A stretch of 64,000 bases of DNA from Candidatus Sericytochromatia bacterium (GTDB lineage: Bacteria; Cyanobacteriota; Sericytochromatia; UBA7694), in NCBI GenBank assembly GCA_018780035.1, contig JADMKE010000016.1, positions 62,001 to 126,000 on the forward strand, written 5' to 3'. The position numbers and the translations under genes are program-made. Positions 36,211 to 44,660 of the stretch are shown here, piece by piece; the first letter of the stretch is position 1; every line of letters starts with the position of its first letter. A model generated the notes under the pieces. It was given only the letters and a program-made list of their open reading frames with translations. It searched no databases and was not told the origin of the DNA.

Positions 36211-37257
36211 CTATTCTTCCCAATCAGGGCTGGTCTGGCGATAGAGTTCGCGCAGCAATTCTTCTTTTTCTTCGATCATGGCTTTAAACACATCGCGGAA
36301 TTTGGAATAAAAATCGTAGACATTGTGGCGAAATTTATCCTCGCGCTGCTGAAAATCTGCAACCAATTGCTCGTATAAACTGCGGGCATGTTCCACTTCG
36401 CTGGCGCGGGCCTTGCGTTCACGCAACAAACTCTGGAGCAGGGCATTTTTTTCCTGCCGCTCTTGAAAAAGGGTGTTTTCTTTGTCTTGCAACACCTGGC
36501 TGTATTTGTCCATTTGCTCGCGCAACAGGCCATTGGCGTGTTCAATATTCTCCAACAGCATTTCATAACTTTTGCGCTGTTTATCTTGTGAGCGCAAAGA
36601 GGTTCGCAATTGCTGGACTTCTTCTTGTATGGTGCGCAATTTTTCGTCTTTGTTCTGCACTTCTTCGCTCAATTGCTCAATCGTGGACTTCACATTTTTA
36701 ATCTTGTAAAAAATACTGGCTGGCATACCAAATGCCATTTGGCGGCAATAGGCATCTTCACTGTCGAGGGCAGCTTCCAAAATGCCAATCGCAGGGGAAT
36801 CAGTGAGGTCTATCGCCTCATAATTGGAGAGCAAAATCAAGAGTCGAGAGCTTTTGACCCGCACCCGCTCCGAGGGGTCAAAGAGCATGCGCTTAAGCGC
36901 AATTTCGATGCCCTGATCGAGGTAGGCAATATTGCAATCCAGCACATCCAGGGCCAAGAGGCGCAATTGAGGGTCTTCTTGTATCAGCGAATCCAAAGAA
37001 AAGCGAATGGCCTGCTCAGGATCTTTTTCAGAAAAACGGTGAATCACACGGATGCGTGCCAAGCTCTGGGGATCCATTAGCTCCTGATAAGCCAGGGGGT
37101 TCTTAAAAACAGCGTCCAAAGAATAGCGGGCATGATCGGGATGCTCATCGCCAATCGCGTCGAGCAGAGAGAGAATACTCTTTTTATCGCCGGTCCGGGC
37201 CAAAAAGTCCCAGCCACGCAAACGCACCAATGAGGCATCAGCTTTTTCTGGATTCAA
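36211..37257 (-). CDS. HEAT-repeat and coiled-coil protein
   Basis: Residues 1-180 form HEAT-like helix pairs (LRLLALDVLDCNIAYLDQ, VRVKSSRLLILLSNYEAI). Residues 182-345 form a nearly unbroken coiled coil rich in Glu, Lys, Gln and Arg, ending RQTSPDWEE. No membrane segment is present. The start overlaps the end of the NHL protein gene by four bases (ATGA), so the two products are probably made together and interact. The function is unknown; a structural or scaffold role is inferred from the domain types. Confidence 0.7.
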   Translation of the reverse strand: MNPEKADASLVRLRGWDFLARTGDKKSILSLLDAIGDEHPDHARYSLDAVFKNPLAYQELMDPQSLARIRVIHRFSEKDPEQAIRFSLDSLIQEDPQLRLLALDVLDCNIAYLDQGIEIALKRMLFDPSERVRVKSSRLLILLSNYEAIDLTDSPAIGILEAALDSEDAYCRQMAFGMPASIFYKIKNVKSTIEQLSEEVQNKDEKLRTIQEEVQQLRTSLRSQDKQRKSYEMLLENIEHANGLLREQMDKYSQVLQDKENTLFQERQEKNALLQSLLRERKARASEVEHARSLYEQLVADFQQREDKFRHNVYDFYSKFRDVFKAMIEEKEELLRELYRQTSPDWEE

Positions 37258-39122
37258 CGGGTGAGTTCCTCGATCAGCGGATCGACCAGACTTTCATAAC
37301 CGGCATTGCGAATTTTGAGCAAGCGCTCAAAAGCATGATCCACCACATCTTGTTCGGTATCGCGAATAAAGTCCACCAAGAGCGGCACCACATGGCCATA
37401 GAGCAAATAAGTCTGGCCCAAATAACAAAGAATGTCGATCAGGTATTTGCGCAGTATGCGGTTGCTCTCTTGGTGTTTTTCCAATAAACTCAGCCAGACC
37501 AGGGCATCATCTGGGTTTTTCACCAGGTCACAGACCTCACGAATCAAAAGCGCACGCACACTGACATCTTCATGGTAGAGCACCGTGGCAAAAAGGTCTT
37601 TACAGAGAGCTGCCTTGGGGGCTTCTGGTAGACGCAAAACTTCGGCCAATTCACGCACACTTGCCAATTGTTGGCTGCGCGAACCGTGTTGCATTACATC
37701 TTGAAAATGTTTTTCGGGCAGCGAGGGCAGACTTTTTTCTGCAGGGCCGGCATTCAAAACCGACGGAGCCGCTTTGCGAAGGTGAGCAGACTTATTTAAA
37801 GATTTGCGCATAAACGACAACAATCCCTCCTTGGGAGCAGAACGGGCAAGAGGTTCTTGCCAATGGCGCGGGGGAGCGGGAAACCAGGGCATTTTATTCA
37901 GGCGTTTCTGCCATTGAGCCTCGGGGGGAATCAGCTGACAAATTCGCCAATTACCCGTGTCCGAAACAAAAATTCGGCCCAAATGGTCCATGGCAATGCC
38001 CTGCGGTTTGCAAAACTGATCTTTTTCATTCCATGGTTGTTCGAAAGAGCGGTATCCCGCAACCGTTTCGACCCAACCATCAGGAGCCACTTTGCGCACA
38101 CAGTGATGGAAGCTATCTACGACCAAGACATGGCCCTGTTCGTCAACAGTCAAACCGGCCATTTTTTCGGGTGAGATACGTCCATTTTCTTCGCCTTTAT
38201 AACGCAGTGGCGTCAGAGTTAAATCTCCCTCTGGACTGATCTTCAGGAGACGCTGACGATCGACAAGATAGATCGCTCCCTGACGATCCAGGGCCAAATC
38301 CAAACGTTCATCGGCCCGAAAAGCTTGATTGCTCAAAGAAAAGGGCAAAAGCCGATCGGCACGCTCACAAAACCAGGGGTTAAAGGGTTTGTTTTGATCG
38401 CCATTTTTATAGGCTTTCCAGCTAAAAACACCCGATTGTTCCACCAGCAATTCACTTTGGCCTGTGGGCAAAAGCCGACACAGAGTCAAATAAAATTGTT
38501 TCTCAAAGCGCAACTCAGTCGTCAGATAGACCACACCTTGTGGCCCACAGGCAATGCCCCCCAAAGGTTGCCCACAGATCGGCAAGGTATGGGTTTCTCC
38601 CTGGGACGAAATTTTACGCAAGGCCTGATTGAAACTATCAACGACGTAGAGAAAACCCAAGCCATCAAGGGCAAGACCCGTGGGCTGGTTAAAACGGGCT
38701 TGAGCGCCTAGCCCATCTTGAAAACCGCGCTCACCATTGCCTGCAAAGGTACTGACTTTGCCCTGGCGCGACACTTTGCGAATACAGTGGTTGAGGGTAT
38801 CTGCCACATACAAAATACCCTGCGTATCCACCACCAAGCCAGTGGGTTTATTAAACAGCGCCTGGGGACCGCGACCATTGCGAAAGCCACTGCGCCAGAC
38901 AGGCACAGGCAATGGCGTTCCACTCACACCGTGCTGCGCCGTGACCTGGTCAAAACGACCCGCCACAGTCAAAACCTCGTAATGGGGACGAACACGGGGA
39001 AGCACAGCCTCTGGCATAGAGATTGGAATAGGCGCATAAGGGCTTTCTTGCACTGGTAAAGTGGAACGGAAGCCCGATTGAACCCCTAATTTTGCATAGA
39101 TCGGAAGATGTTTAACCCGCAT
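37254..39122 (-). CDS. NHL-repeat beta-propeller protein with C-terminal HEAT-like domain
   Basis: The first 430 residues carry about six NHL repeats, for example GLVVDTQGILYVADTLNHCI, GLALDGLGFLYVVDSFNQAL, GLTVDEQGHVLVVDSFHHCV and GIAMDHLGRIFVSDTGNWRI, which should close into a beta-propeller. A short linker is followed by HEAT-like helices (from HFQDVMQHGSRSQQLASV) to the C-terminus. There is no signal peptide. The ATG has no ribosome binding site but lies six bases after a perfect TATAAT, consistent with a leaderless message. It overlaps the HEAT/coiled-coil gene by ATGA. Confidence 0.8.
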   Translation of the reverse strand: MRVKHLPIYAKLGVQSGFRSTLPVQESPYAPIPISMPEAVLPRVRPHYEVLTVAGRFDQVTAQHGVSGTPLPVPVWRSGFRNGRGPQALFNKPTGLVVDTQGILYVADTLNHCIRKVSRQGKVSTFAGNGERGFQDGLGAQARFNQPTGLALDGLGFLYVVDSFNQALRKISSQGETHTLPICGQPLGGIACGPQGVVYLTTELRFEKQFYLTLCRLLPTGQSELLVEQSGVFSWKAYKNGDQNKPFNPWFCERADRLLPFSLSNQAFRADERLDLALDRQGAIYLVDRQRLLKISPEGDLTLTPLRYKGEENGRISPEKMAGLTVDEQGHVLVVDSFHHCVRKVAPDGWVETVAGYRSFEQPWNEKDQFCKPQGIAMDHLGRIFVSDTGNWRICQLIPPEAQWQKRLNKMPWFPAPPRHWQEPLARSAPKEGLLSFMRKSLNKSAHLRKAAPSVLNAGPAEKSLPSLPEKHFQDVMQHGSRSQQLASVRELAEVLRLPEAPKAALCKDLFATVLYHEDVSVRALLIREVCDLVKNPDDALVWLSLLEKHQESNRILRKYLIDILCYLGQTYLLYGHVVPLLVDFIRDTEQDVVDHAFERLLKIRNAGYESLVDPLIEELTR

Positions 39123-39128
39123 AATTTT

Positions 39129-39134
39129 ATTATA
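39129..39134 (-). promoter_or_regulatory. -10 box placing the transcript start on the ATG
   Basis: TATAAT reads from 39134 to 39129 on the minus strand and is followed by exactly six bases and then the ATG at 39122. Initiation at the usual distance from a -10 box would fall on the A of the ATG. A good -35 hexamer is not seen. Confidence 0.4.
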
Positions 39135-39217
39135 GCCAGTGATCTGGATTTTTCATCCCTTGGTTAATCAAGATTTTACAATCCAACCCAGAAAAAACAG
39201 ATTCAAGCCCATTTTAA

Positions 39218-41068
39218 TTATTTTGTGGCGGGCAAAACGCTCAGAACCTCAAAAACAGGATCCAAGCGCCCAAAAGGAGCACTGATTTGAATACCCTGCA
39301 CATGTGGACGCAAGATCTGCACCATTTCTTGAGCGATTAAAATTCCCTCTTCCTTGGCCCGGCCATCCGCATCCGCCGCACACATGCGCTGCATAATGGC
39401 ATCGGGGATGACCACACCAGGCACTTCATTGTTCATAAATTCTGCATTGCGGTAACTGGCCAAGGGCCAGATGCCTGCCAAAACCGGGATTTTATGCGAT
39501 TCAATCTGTTCCAGAAAATGCAGAAGCGCCTCCACGTCAAAGACCGGCTGGGTAATCGCGTATTCAGCCCCAGCCTCAACTTTATAATAAAAACGGCGAA
39601 TTTCCCGCTGCAGATCCACGGCACAGGGGTTGGCTCCCACCCCAATAAAATAGCCTGTGGGTTTGCCAATCGGGTTATTGCCCAAATCGTAACCATGATT
39701 GAGACCGTTGACCATATTGGTCAGGCCAATCGCATCCACATCAAAGACCGCTGTGGCATCGGGGTAATCCCCCAGTTTGGGCGGGTCGCCGGTAATCAAC
39801 AAAATATTGTGAATGCCGGCGGTGTATAACCCCAACAAATCCGACTGCATGCCGAGCAAATTGCGATCCCGACAACAATAATGCGGAATGGGTTCTATTC
39901 CCACCTGTTGGTGCATCAAAACCGAGAGAATCTGATTGCTCATCCGCGCTGAGGCACGCGGACCATCGGGCAAATTGATGGCATCAACACCCCGCGCGTG
40001 TAATTCGCGGGCTTTGTCTAAAATGGCTGTGGGGTCGCAGCCTTTGGGCGGGGTCAATTCCACACTCACCACAAAACGACCGGCTTGAATGCCCGCTGCC
40101 AAACGGGATTTTTCCGCCACAGGCACCGGGGTAATATTCAATTCGGGTGCCGGTTTGCTTTTGGGCTTGGCATCAAGGAGGGCCCGCATCGGCTGCAGGG
40201 CTTTAACCGAACGGGCAATCTCGCGGATATGCTCAGGGGTCGTACCACAACAGCCGCCCAAAATTTGCACCCCGGCTTTGATCAATTTGCGGGCATATGA
40301 GGCCATGTATTCAGGGGAACAGAGGTAGATCGTGCGATCCTGATAAATTCGGGGATGTCCGGCATTGGGCTGGGCCGCCAGGGGCTTGTCTGTCCATTCC
40401 GACATCTGCATAATCGCATCCAGCATGGGTTTGGGGCCCACACTGCAATTCAGACCGAGCATATCCACATCCAGCGCATCCAAGCGGGGGGTAAAGCGCT
40501 CAGGGGGGGTACCATAAATGGTATTGCCATCATCATCAACGGTGACCGAAGCCAAAATCGGCAAATCACTGTGTTTGCGAATCGCGGCCACAGCCTGAAC
40601 CAATTCATCGAGATTGGTAAAGGTCTCCACGACAAAGAGATCGACCCCACCTTCGAGCAAAGGCAAAACCTGTGCTTCAAAGGCCGTTTGAGCCTCGGTA
40701 TACGAGGTGGGCCCCAAAGGCTCAATTTTGATTCCCAAGGGCCCAATTGAACCAGCCACATAGGCCTGTTCGCCAGCTGCCTGGCGGGCAATCTGGGCCC
40801 CTGCCAAATTAATCGCATGGACCTGTTCTTCGAGACCATGGGCCTTGAGTTTATAGGGATTGGCCCCAAAGGTATTGGTTTCAATCACATCGGCCCCAGC
40901 CTCCAGGTATAGTTCGTGCAATTCTTGCACCAATTGGGGGCTTTGCAAATTGACCAGATCAAAATTGGTATTGAGAAAGACGCCTTTGCTATAGAGCATC
41001 GTCCCCAAGCCCCCATCAAAGAGAATCAAGCGGCCACTGGCCAGCAGTTCACGAAAAGGGGCGGGCAT
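39218..41068 (-). CDS. bifunctional homocysteine S-methyltransferase / methylenetetrahydrofolate reductase
   Basis: Residues 1-290 are a homocysteine methyltransferase domain with the zinc ligands Cys208 (GLNCSVGP) and Cys273-Cys274 (GGCCGTTPEH). Residues about 315-612 are a MetF-like methylenetetrahydrofolate reductase (VELTPPKGCDPTAILDKA, LLITGDPPKLGDYPDATAVF, TQPVFDVEALLHFLEQI). The fusion resembles YitJ-type proteins and links folate one-carbon units to methionine. It follows the radical SAM gene by 26 bases with AAGGAG before the ATG, so it may also serve that enzyme's one-carbon or SAM needs. Confidence 0.9.
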   Translation of the reverse strand: MPAPFRELLASGRLILFDGGLGTMLYSKGVFLNTNFDLVNLQSPQLVQELHELYLEAGADVIETNTFGANPYKLKAHGLEEQVHAINLAGAQIARQAAGEQAYVAGSIGPLGIKIEPLGPTSYTEAQTAFEAQVLPLLEGGVDLFVVETFTNLDELVQAVAAIRKHSDLPILASVTVDDDGNTIYGTPPERFTPRLDALDVDMLGLNCSVGPKPMLDAIMQMSEWTDKPLAAQPNAGHPRIYQDRTIYLCSPEYMASYARKLIKAGVQILGGCCGTTPEHIREIARSVKALQPMRALLDAKPKSKPAPELNITPVPVAEKSRLAAGIQAGRFVVSVELTPPKGCDPTAILDKARELHARGVDAINLPDGPRASARMSNQILSVLMHQQVGIEPIPHYCCRDRNLLGMQSDLLGLYTAGIHNILLITGDPPKLGDYPDATAVFDVDAIGLTNMVNGLNHGYDLGNNPIGKPTGYFIGVGANPCAVDLQREIRRFYYKVEAGAEYAITQPVFDVEALLHFLEQIESHKIPVLAGIWPLASYRNAEFMNNEVPGVVIPDAIMQRMCAADADGRAKEEGILIAQEMVQILRPHVQGIQISAPFGRLDPVFEVLSVLPATK

Positions 41069-41094
41069 GTTCTTTCTCCTTCAGACCACAAAAA

Positions 41095-42441
41095 TCAGGA
41101 CTGGGAGTATTGTAACAGAGGCGGCAAACTCAAACCCTCCCGATAGAAGAGATTGTATGTATCAAAGGGAATAATCCGCTGGGCATCGGGCGTCACAATA
41201 TGTACACAGCTCTTTTTCACGCTGCGAATGTCCAGATCCCAGGCATCCATAAACCGCATAATAATGATTCGGAACAGGTTCTGGTAGCCCATGCCTGCGG
41301 GCACGGGAATCTGCGGCAAACAACAGAGCAATTGGGCCGCCATTTCGGGGGAGTGAGCCGTTGAAAAGAGTTTTAAAAATTCTTCGTAGCGAATGGTATT
41401 GCCTTGGCACTCAGGATCAACCAAACGCGTCATCGGAATCACACGGTCGGGCAGTTTGAGTGCATACCCCATGGCAATACAATCGGGATGACAGGGCACC
41501 GGCAATAGGTCTTCAGCACTAAACAGATCGTGCTGGGCCAGAATTTGGGCCCGGACCTCACTCAGGGTGAGCCGATCGCGGGCAGGATCATAATTTTCCA
41601 AACGCCCAGCCTCTTGGACTGGCTGAAAGGTCACCCCCCGCACACAGGACTGCTGCAGGGCAAAATCGATGATTTTACCGATTTCGCCGTCGTTCAGGCC
41701 TTTTTTAAGCGTGACCACCAGCGTGGTCGAAATGCCCAATTCATTTAACGTTTCGAGGGCTTTCATTCTGATCGGGCGCAGATCTTCGCCGCGCAGGGCC
41801 TCTAAGGGAGCGGCTTCGAGCGAATCAAACTGCAGATAGAGTTCAAAACCGGGCATATACTCAGCCAAACGCTCGGCAAAAGCCCGATCGCGGGCAATGC
41901 GAATGCCATTGGTATTGACCATCAAATGGCGAATGGGACGGGCCCGGGCCTGATCGAGAATCGCGAAAAAATCGGGGTGCAAAGTGGGTTCTCCGCCACT
42001 GATCTGCACCACATCGGGTTCTTTTTCGTTGGCCACCACCCGATCCAACATGGCAATCACTTCGTCCAAAGAACGGTGTTTGCGCCCAGGGGCCGAAGCG
42101 GCATAACAGATTGGGCAGGTCAAATTACAGGCATCACTGATTTCGATCAGGGTCAAACAAGAATGCTGCTCGTGATCCGGGCACAAACCACAGTCAAAGG
42201 GGCACCCTCGGCTCATGGGGGTATTAAAGGCATAGGGCATCTGGCCGGGTTTGAGCAAAGAGCGGGTTTTGAGGTAATAATCCACATCCGTGGAGATCAA
42301 AACTTTTTGCAGACCATGTTGGGGGCAAAACTTTTGCAGATAGACGCAGTTCTGCTGAAACAGCACTTTGGCTTCCACTTTTTGCAAACAGGTGCTGCAC
42401 ACCCCATTGGTCAATTCATAAAAAACATAAGGCCGATCCAT
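41095..42441 (-). CDS. radical SAM protein of the MJ0619/Tes/Mss-like lipid-modifying group
   Basis: The radical SAM motif is Cys105-x3-Cys109-x2-Cys112 (CNLTCPIC), followed by ISGGEPTLHPDFF. Ahead of it are two further cysteine sites: Cys15/Cys18/Cys32/Cys39 (CSTC ... FCPQHG, rubredoxin-like) and Cys80/Cys84/Cys87/Cys95 (GCPFDCGLCPDHEQHSC). This layered pattern is that of the family holding MJ0619 methyltransferases, archaeal tetraether synthase Tes and bacterial membrane-spanning-lipid synthase Mss. Assignment to the group is good; the exact reaction (C-C joining of lipid tails or methylation) is inference. It starts four bases after the Lgt-like gene. Confidence 0.75.
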   Translation of the reverse strand: MDRPYVFYELTNGVCSTCLQKVEAKVLFQQNCVYLQKFCPQHGLQKVLISTDVDYYLKTRSLLKPGQMPYAFNTPMSRGCPFDCGLCPDHEQHSCLTLIEISDACNLTCPICYAASAPGRKHRSLDEVIAMLDRVVANEKEPDVVQISGGEPTLHPDFFAILDQARARPIRHLMVNTNGIRIARDRAFAERLAEYMPGFELYLQFDSLEAAPLEALRGEDLRPIRMKALETLNELGISTTLVVTLKKGLNDGEIGKIIDFALQQSCVRGVTFQPVQEAGRLENYDPARDRLTLSEVRAQILAQHDLFSAEDLLPVPCHPDCIAMGYALKLPDRVIPMTRLVDPECQGNTIRYEEFLKLFSTAHSPEMAAQLLCCLPQIPVPAGMGYQNLFRIIIMRFMDAWDLDIRSVKKSCVHIVTPDAQRIIPFDTYNLFYREGLSLPPLLQYSQS

Positions 42442-42445
42442 TTAT

Positions 42446-43177
42446 TTACCTTTCCAAGCGCTCCAGGCGCCACACAGAGATCAAACAATACACGGCTCCC
42501 AGCAAAGAGGCCCAGGCAATTGCACTCAGACCACCATAGATCATCATCACCGGCTTGAGCCACTCAGAGCCAAAGCGAAAGAGCAAATAGCCCGCCATAA
42601 ACAGGCGAAAACGCGAACCAGGGGATTGCACACGCAACAGGCCAAAATACAGCGCCAAGCCCCAAATCAAGACAAACAGCGACTCATAAAGTTGGCTGGG
42701 GTGGCGGGGAATACCATCGCCAAAATCCACAGCCCAGGGCAAAACACTCGGGTTGCCGTGGGTGCCATCGGAGAGCCCTGTCAAAAAACAGCCCACACGG
42801 CCCAGGCTCAAACCGAGTGCCATGGGCAAAAGATAGACATCCCCCGTGCGTTGGCGAATCTGGAGCCTGATTTTGACCATTTCAATACCCAGCCAGCCCC
42901 CCAAAAGTCCCCCGACAATGGTCTTGCCTGGGGGCAAAATCGCGCCGGTCAGCGGGTCAAAAGGTGTTTGTAGCCAACCCAAACCCTTGGCGCCCAGCAC
43001 AGCCCCCAAAATACAGCCCGCCAACAAGGCCAAACGCTGAAAAGACGAAAAGCAAACAGGCTGACGTTTTTGCAGCCAGCGGTAGAGCTGAAATCCGCTT
43101 GAATAGGCCAAAATTTCAAATACCAGATGGGGGTGCAGGCGGACTGGCCCCAAAGACAGCCAGACCGGAAATTCCAT
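42446..43177 (-). CDS. prolipoprotein diacylglyceryl transferase-like membrane protein
   Basis: The 243-residue protein has about seven membrane helices and the Lgt signature region GRVGCFLTGLSDGTHG (Arg127) followed by RHPSQLYESLFVLIWG. The residue equivalent to the Asn of GRIGNF in standard Lgt is Cys130, a variant typical of a side branch of Lgt-like proteins. True Lgt moves diacylglycerol onto lipoprotein cysteines. Given the adjacent lipid-modifying-type radical SAM gene, it may act on a lipid head or tail instead. It begins three bases after a small lipoprotein gene. Confidence 0.75.
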   Translation of the reverse strand: MEFPVWLSLGPVRLHPHLVFEILAYSSGFQLYRWLQKRQPVCFSSFQRLALLAGCILGAVLGAKGLGWLQTPFDPLTGAILPPGKTIVGGLLGGWLGIEMVKIRLQIRQRTGDVYLLPMALGLSLGRVGCFLTGLSDGTHGNPSVLPWAVDFGDGIPRHPSQLYESLFVLIWGLALYFGLLRVQSPGSRFRLFMAGYLLFRFGSEWLKPVMMIYGGLSAIAWASLLGAVYCLISVWRLERLER

Positions 43178-43180
43178 GGG

Positions 43181-43369
43181 CTAAGGTGTGGTTTTGGAAG
43201 GGCAAGAAACGGGTTTGCCGTCTGCATCTCTGCACTCGATCGGCGCAGGTGGCATAACAGGCCGTGTCGGCGGATAGAGTGAACAGGCCTCAGAAGCAAA
43301 CCAGGCGACAATCAACAAGAGCCCAAAAGAAACAAAAAAACGCGGAGATGACATCCATTTCAAACGCAT
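43181..43369 (-). CDS. small lipoprotein-like secreted peptide
   Basis: The 62-residue product has a basic start, a hydrophobic segment (FFVSFGLLLIVAWFA) and a SEAC sequence at Cys29 that may be a lipobox, followed by a short Pro-rich tail with two more cysteines. AAAGGAGG lies seven bases before the ATG, which makes translation convincing. It is the first gene of a four-gene unit with the Lgt-like, radical SAM and MetF-type genes. Function unknown; it could be a substrate or merely a passenger. Confidence 0.6.
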   Translation of the reverse strand: MRLKWMSSPRFFVSFGLLLIVAWFASEACSLYPPTRPVMPPAPIECRDADGKPVSCPSKTTP

Positions 43370-43447
43370 ATTTGACCTCCTTTTTCTTTCATTATACCTT
43401 TACTCAAAAACCAGATCGGACAATCTGATTTTTGAGAATGTCCCCAC

Positions 43448-44644
43448 TCAACGTCGGGCAGGTTGGGTATAGACTGGGCGAGGGCCCTCTTCAAAGGCGT
43501 AGAGCTTGCCATCAGAAGACCCCACAAACAAATAGGGGCCGACAATCACAGGGCTGGCCAAAATCTCACCTTTGGTCAGGGTAAAGCCACGGGAATTGCC
43601 ATTGAGTCTGTCCAAGGTATAGATCAGTTTGTTTTCACACCCCACAAAGACGTGTTTTTGCGTGGCAACAGGGGCTGTCAGGGGCATGACTGCCCGAAAT
43701 TTCCATTGCAGCGCCAAGGCGCGGGTATCAAAGGCATAGAGGTTTTTTTCGCCTGTGATCAACAATTGGTTTTCAGCCAGGGCCATGTCTTTGGTAATGC
43801 TGTCTCCCTGGATCTGGAAACGCCAGTCGATTTTACCCGTTTCTGGCATCAGACTGTAGACATAACCTCCCTGGGTGCCAATAAACACACGGCCCTCGGC
43901 CCAAATTGGCGCAGTCGTGGGTTTGCTATCGAGGGGAAAGCTCCATTTGATGTCTCCCGTTTGGGTGTCGAGTGCTTGCAAAACAGGGGATTCATCCAAA
44001 GCCACCAAGAGCAATTGATGCTCTGTATCAAGTGCGGGCAGGCGCAAAGGCACCCCTTTTAAAGGACGCTCCCAGAGGGTTTTATAATCGCTGACGGAGA
44101 CAGCCCGCATCGTACTCAGCACATCAGCGGGCGCGCTCAAAGGGGGATCGACATTAAAAAAAACGCGATCTGGAGCCACCACAACCAAAGGCGCACGCTC
44201 GAGAATCTCCCCAGTTTGGTTTTCCCAGACCCGCTGACCACCGACCCGATCCCAGGCATAGACAAAATAATAGGGGGTCCAGCGCCCACCCCAAACCAAT
44301 TTATCGCCAAAAGCAGGGCTGCTGGCCAGCCCCCCTTGGCCAATCTCCTCTTTCCAGAGCAATTGCCCGGTTTCAGGATTGAGCAAATAGATCAGCCCAT
44401 CCCGCGAACTCACCGCCAATTGGCTCCCCGCCAAAACCGGCGGTTCCACAATCCGTCCTTCGGTTTGAAACGTCCATTTTTCTGCCAGCGGGGGCTCTGG
44501 GCCCGCAGGCACATAACCGCGATGCCCATTGCTGCTCTGATAAGCGGGCCACTCATCGGCATATTGCGGACGCTGAGGAGCACAGGCTGATAACAGCCCT
44601 GATAATACAAACCCAAAAGCGAAAAAGACAGATAATCGATTCAC
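43448..44644 (-). CDS. PQQ-type beta-propeller lipoprotein (BamB-like)
   Basis: A lipoprotein signal peptide ends in LLSAC (Cys21). The mature part has repeated WD/PQQ blades such as LLNPETGQLLWKEEIGQGG, ALDTQTGDIKWSFPLDSK and SLMPETGKIDWRFQIQGD, giving about seven to eight blades. Such propellers act as protein-binding platforms; BamB in outer-membrane assembly is one example, quinoprotein enzymes another. No PQQ-binding catalytic residues are evident. It is downstream of the MreB-like gene on the same strand, 16 bases away. Confidence 0.8.
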   Translation of the reverse strand: MNRLSVFFAFGFVLSGLLSACAPQRPQYADEWPAYQSSNGHRGYVPAGPEPPLAEKWTFQTEGRIVEPPVLAGSQLAVSSRDGLIYLLNPETGQLLWKEEIGQGGLASSPAFGDKLVWGGRWTPYYFVYAWDRVGGQRVWENQTGEILERAPLVVVAPDRVFFNVDPPLSAPADVLSTMRAVSVSDYKTLWERPLKGVPLRLPALDTEHQLLLVALDESPVLQALDTQTGDIKWSFPLDSKPTTAPIWAEGRVFIGTQGGYVYSLMPETGKIDWRFQIQGDSITKDMALAENQLLITGEKNLYAFDTRALALQWKFRAVMPLTAPVATQKHVFVGCENKLIYTLDRLNGNSRGFTLTKGEILASPVIVGPYLFVGSSDGKLYAFEEGPRPVYTQPARR

Positions 44645-44660
44645 CGTTTTTTCCCTCCGC

